The notes under the pieces: generated by a model
What the model saw: only the letters and a program-made list of their open reading frames with translations
What the model was told of the DNA's origin: nothing
Database searches by the model: none
Made by a program: the position numbers and the translations under genes
Shown: in pieces, positions 33,301-34,275 of the stretch
Numbering within the stretch: position 1 is the first letter of the stretch
How the letters are laid out: each line of letters begins with the position of its first letter
NCBI GenBank assembly: GCA_009778425.1
Contig: WRJU01000251.1
Span: forward strand, 1 to 34,275
Direction: 5' to 3'
DNA: 34,275 nt
From: Pseudomonadota bacterium
Lineage (GTDB): Bacteria; Pseudomonadota; Gammaproteobacteria; Burkholderiales; Rhodocyclaceae

Positions 33301-34275
33301 TCATTCCATCGTCTTGAGATTCTGGATTACGTCGGCGATGACTTTTTGCGCGCTGCCGTACAGCATGCGGCAATTATCCATATAGAACAGGGCGTTTTCG
33401 ATACCGGAGTAGCCCGCGCCCTGGCCGCGTTTGACGACGATGACCTGGGATGCGTAATCGGCATTCAAGATCGGCATGCCGTAGATCGGGCTGGTCTTGT
33501 CGGTTCGCGCCACGGGGTTGACTACGTCGTTGGCGCCGATGACCAGCGCGACATCGGCCTGGTTGAAATCGGAATTGATTTCTTCCAGATCGAAAATCTT
33601 GTCGTAAGACACGCCTGCCTCGGCCAGCAATACGTTCATATGTCCCGGCATCCGTCCGGCAACCGGGTGAATGGCAAATCTGACATCGACCCCGGCGTTT
33701 TCAAGCCACTCGGTCATCTCCCTGACTTTATGCTGCGCGCCTGCTACGGCCATGCCGTAACCGGGAATGATGATGACTTTGTTGGCGTAGTGCATCATCG
33801 CCGCCGCGTCGAGCGCGGATACTTCTTTCATTGTGCCATTGACCGTGCCGCTCGCCTGCGCTTCGCCGCTGATCGGCTGGAACAGGATATTGGTGATTGG
33901 GCGGTTCATCGCCTTGGCCATCAACTGCGTGAGCAGCGTACCGGCTGCGCCGACGACGATACCGGCAATGATCAGCGCCGGATTTCCCATGACGTAGCCT
34001 TCAAAGCCGACCGCCAGCCCGGTAAACGCGTTGAACAACGAGATGACCACCGGCATGTCGGCACCGCCAATCGGCAGCGTAACGACCACGCCCAAGGCCA
34101 GCGCGCAGATGAAAAAACCGACCAGGAGCCAGGGGGGAACCGCCAAGGGCCCCTTGCCAAACAACAGGTCATGGATGGGGTCGGGAGAGGCTGCCTGACC
34201 AAGCCAGACGATGGCGATTCCCAGCCCAAGCGTCACCAGGGCCAGGGCGATGTTGACGGTGTTCTGCGCGGGCAG
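33301..34275 (-). CDS. pntB: NAD(P) transhydrogenase subunit beta, 5' end beyond the window
   Basis: Open frame continues to 34275; KVIIIPGYGMAVAGAQHKVREMTEWLENAGVDVRFAIHPVAGRMPGHMNVLLAEAGVSYD...DVALVIGANDVVNPVAR. Confidence 0.96.
   Translation of the reverse strand: MPAQNTVNIALALVTLGLGIAIVWLGQAASPDPIHDLLFGKGPLAVPPWLLVGFFICALALGVVVTLPIGGADMPVVISLFNAFTGLAVGFEGYVMGNPALIIAGIVVGAAGTLLTQLMAKAMNRPITNILFQPISGEAQASGTVNGTMKEVSALDAAAMMHYANKVIIIPGYGMAVAGAQHKVREMTEWLENAGVDVRFAIHPVAGRMPGHMNVLLAEAGVSYDKIFDLEEINSDFNQADVALVIGANDVVNPVARTDKTSPIYGMPILNADYASQVIVVKRGQGAGYSGIENALFYMDNCRMLYGSAQKVIADVIQNLKTME

Overview
This window is most of a transposable, Mu-like prophage with BcepMu-type layout, followed by a host gene. 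On the minus strand (about 1-23.7 kb) is a late block: tail fibre (open at the left window edge), P2-like baseplate and contractile tail genes (I, J, W, V, D, X, U, tape measure, E/E', FII, FI), Mu-like head genes (gp37/gp36/DUF2190/capsid/I/G/F/portal/terminase/DUF3486/gp26/gp25), and a lysis cassette (SAR-type lysozyme plus Rz with nested Rz1). An HTH repressor (minus) diverges from an early operon on the plus strand: Ner-like, KilA-N, wHTH, DUF3102-like, MuA, MuB, DUF3164, GemA, Mor, HNH and a damaged Gp37/Gp68 (DUF5131) gene. Host pntB (minus, open at the right edge) follows a prophage/host boundary near 33.1-33.2 kb. Most notable: (1) a structured, alternatively pairing leader upstream of a Rha-family regulator between genes G and I, bounded by terminator-like hairpins and resembling P1/P4 C4 antisense-RNA immunity; (2) a 34-nt near-identical repeat with a 22-26 bp palindrome inside two unrelated genes, encoding NVPTSAHL in both; (3) two tandem 9-bp hairpins with a compensatory base-pair change inside the KilA-N gene; (4) a 10-bp hairpin sequestering the endolysin ribosome-binding site; (5) paired TGTGAT-N7-ATCACA operators spaced 30 bp; (6) a +1/-2 frame relation at an A7 tract in the tail chaperone genes; (7) several perfect 11-bp intragenic dyads. 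All family names are from reading protein motifs by eye; no database search was run.
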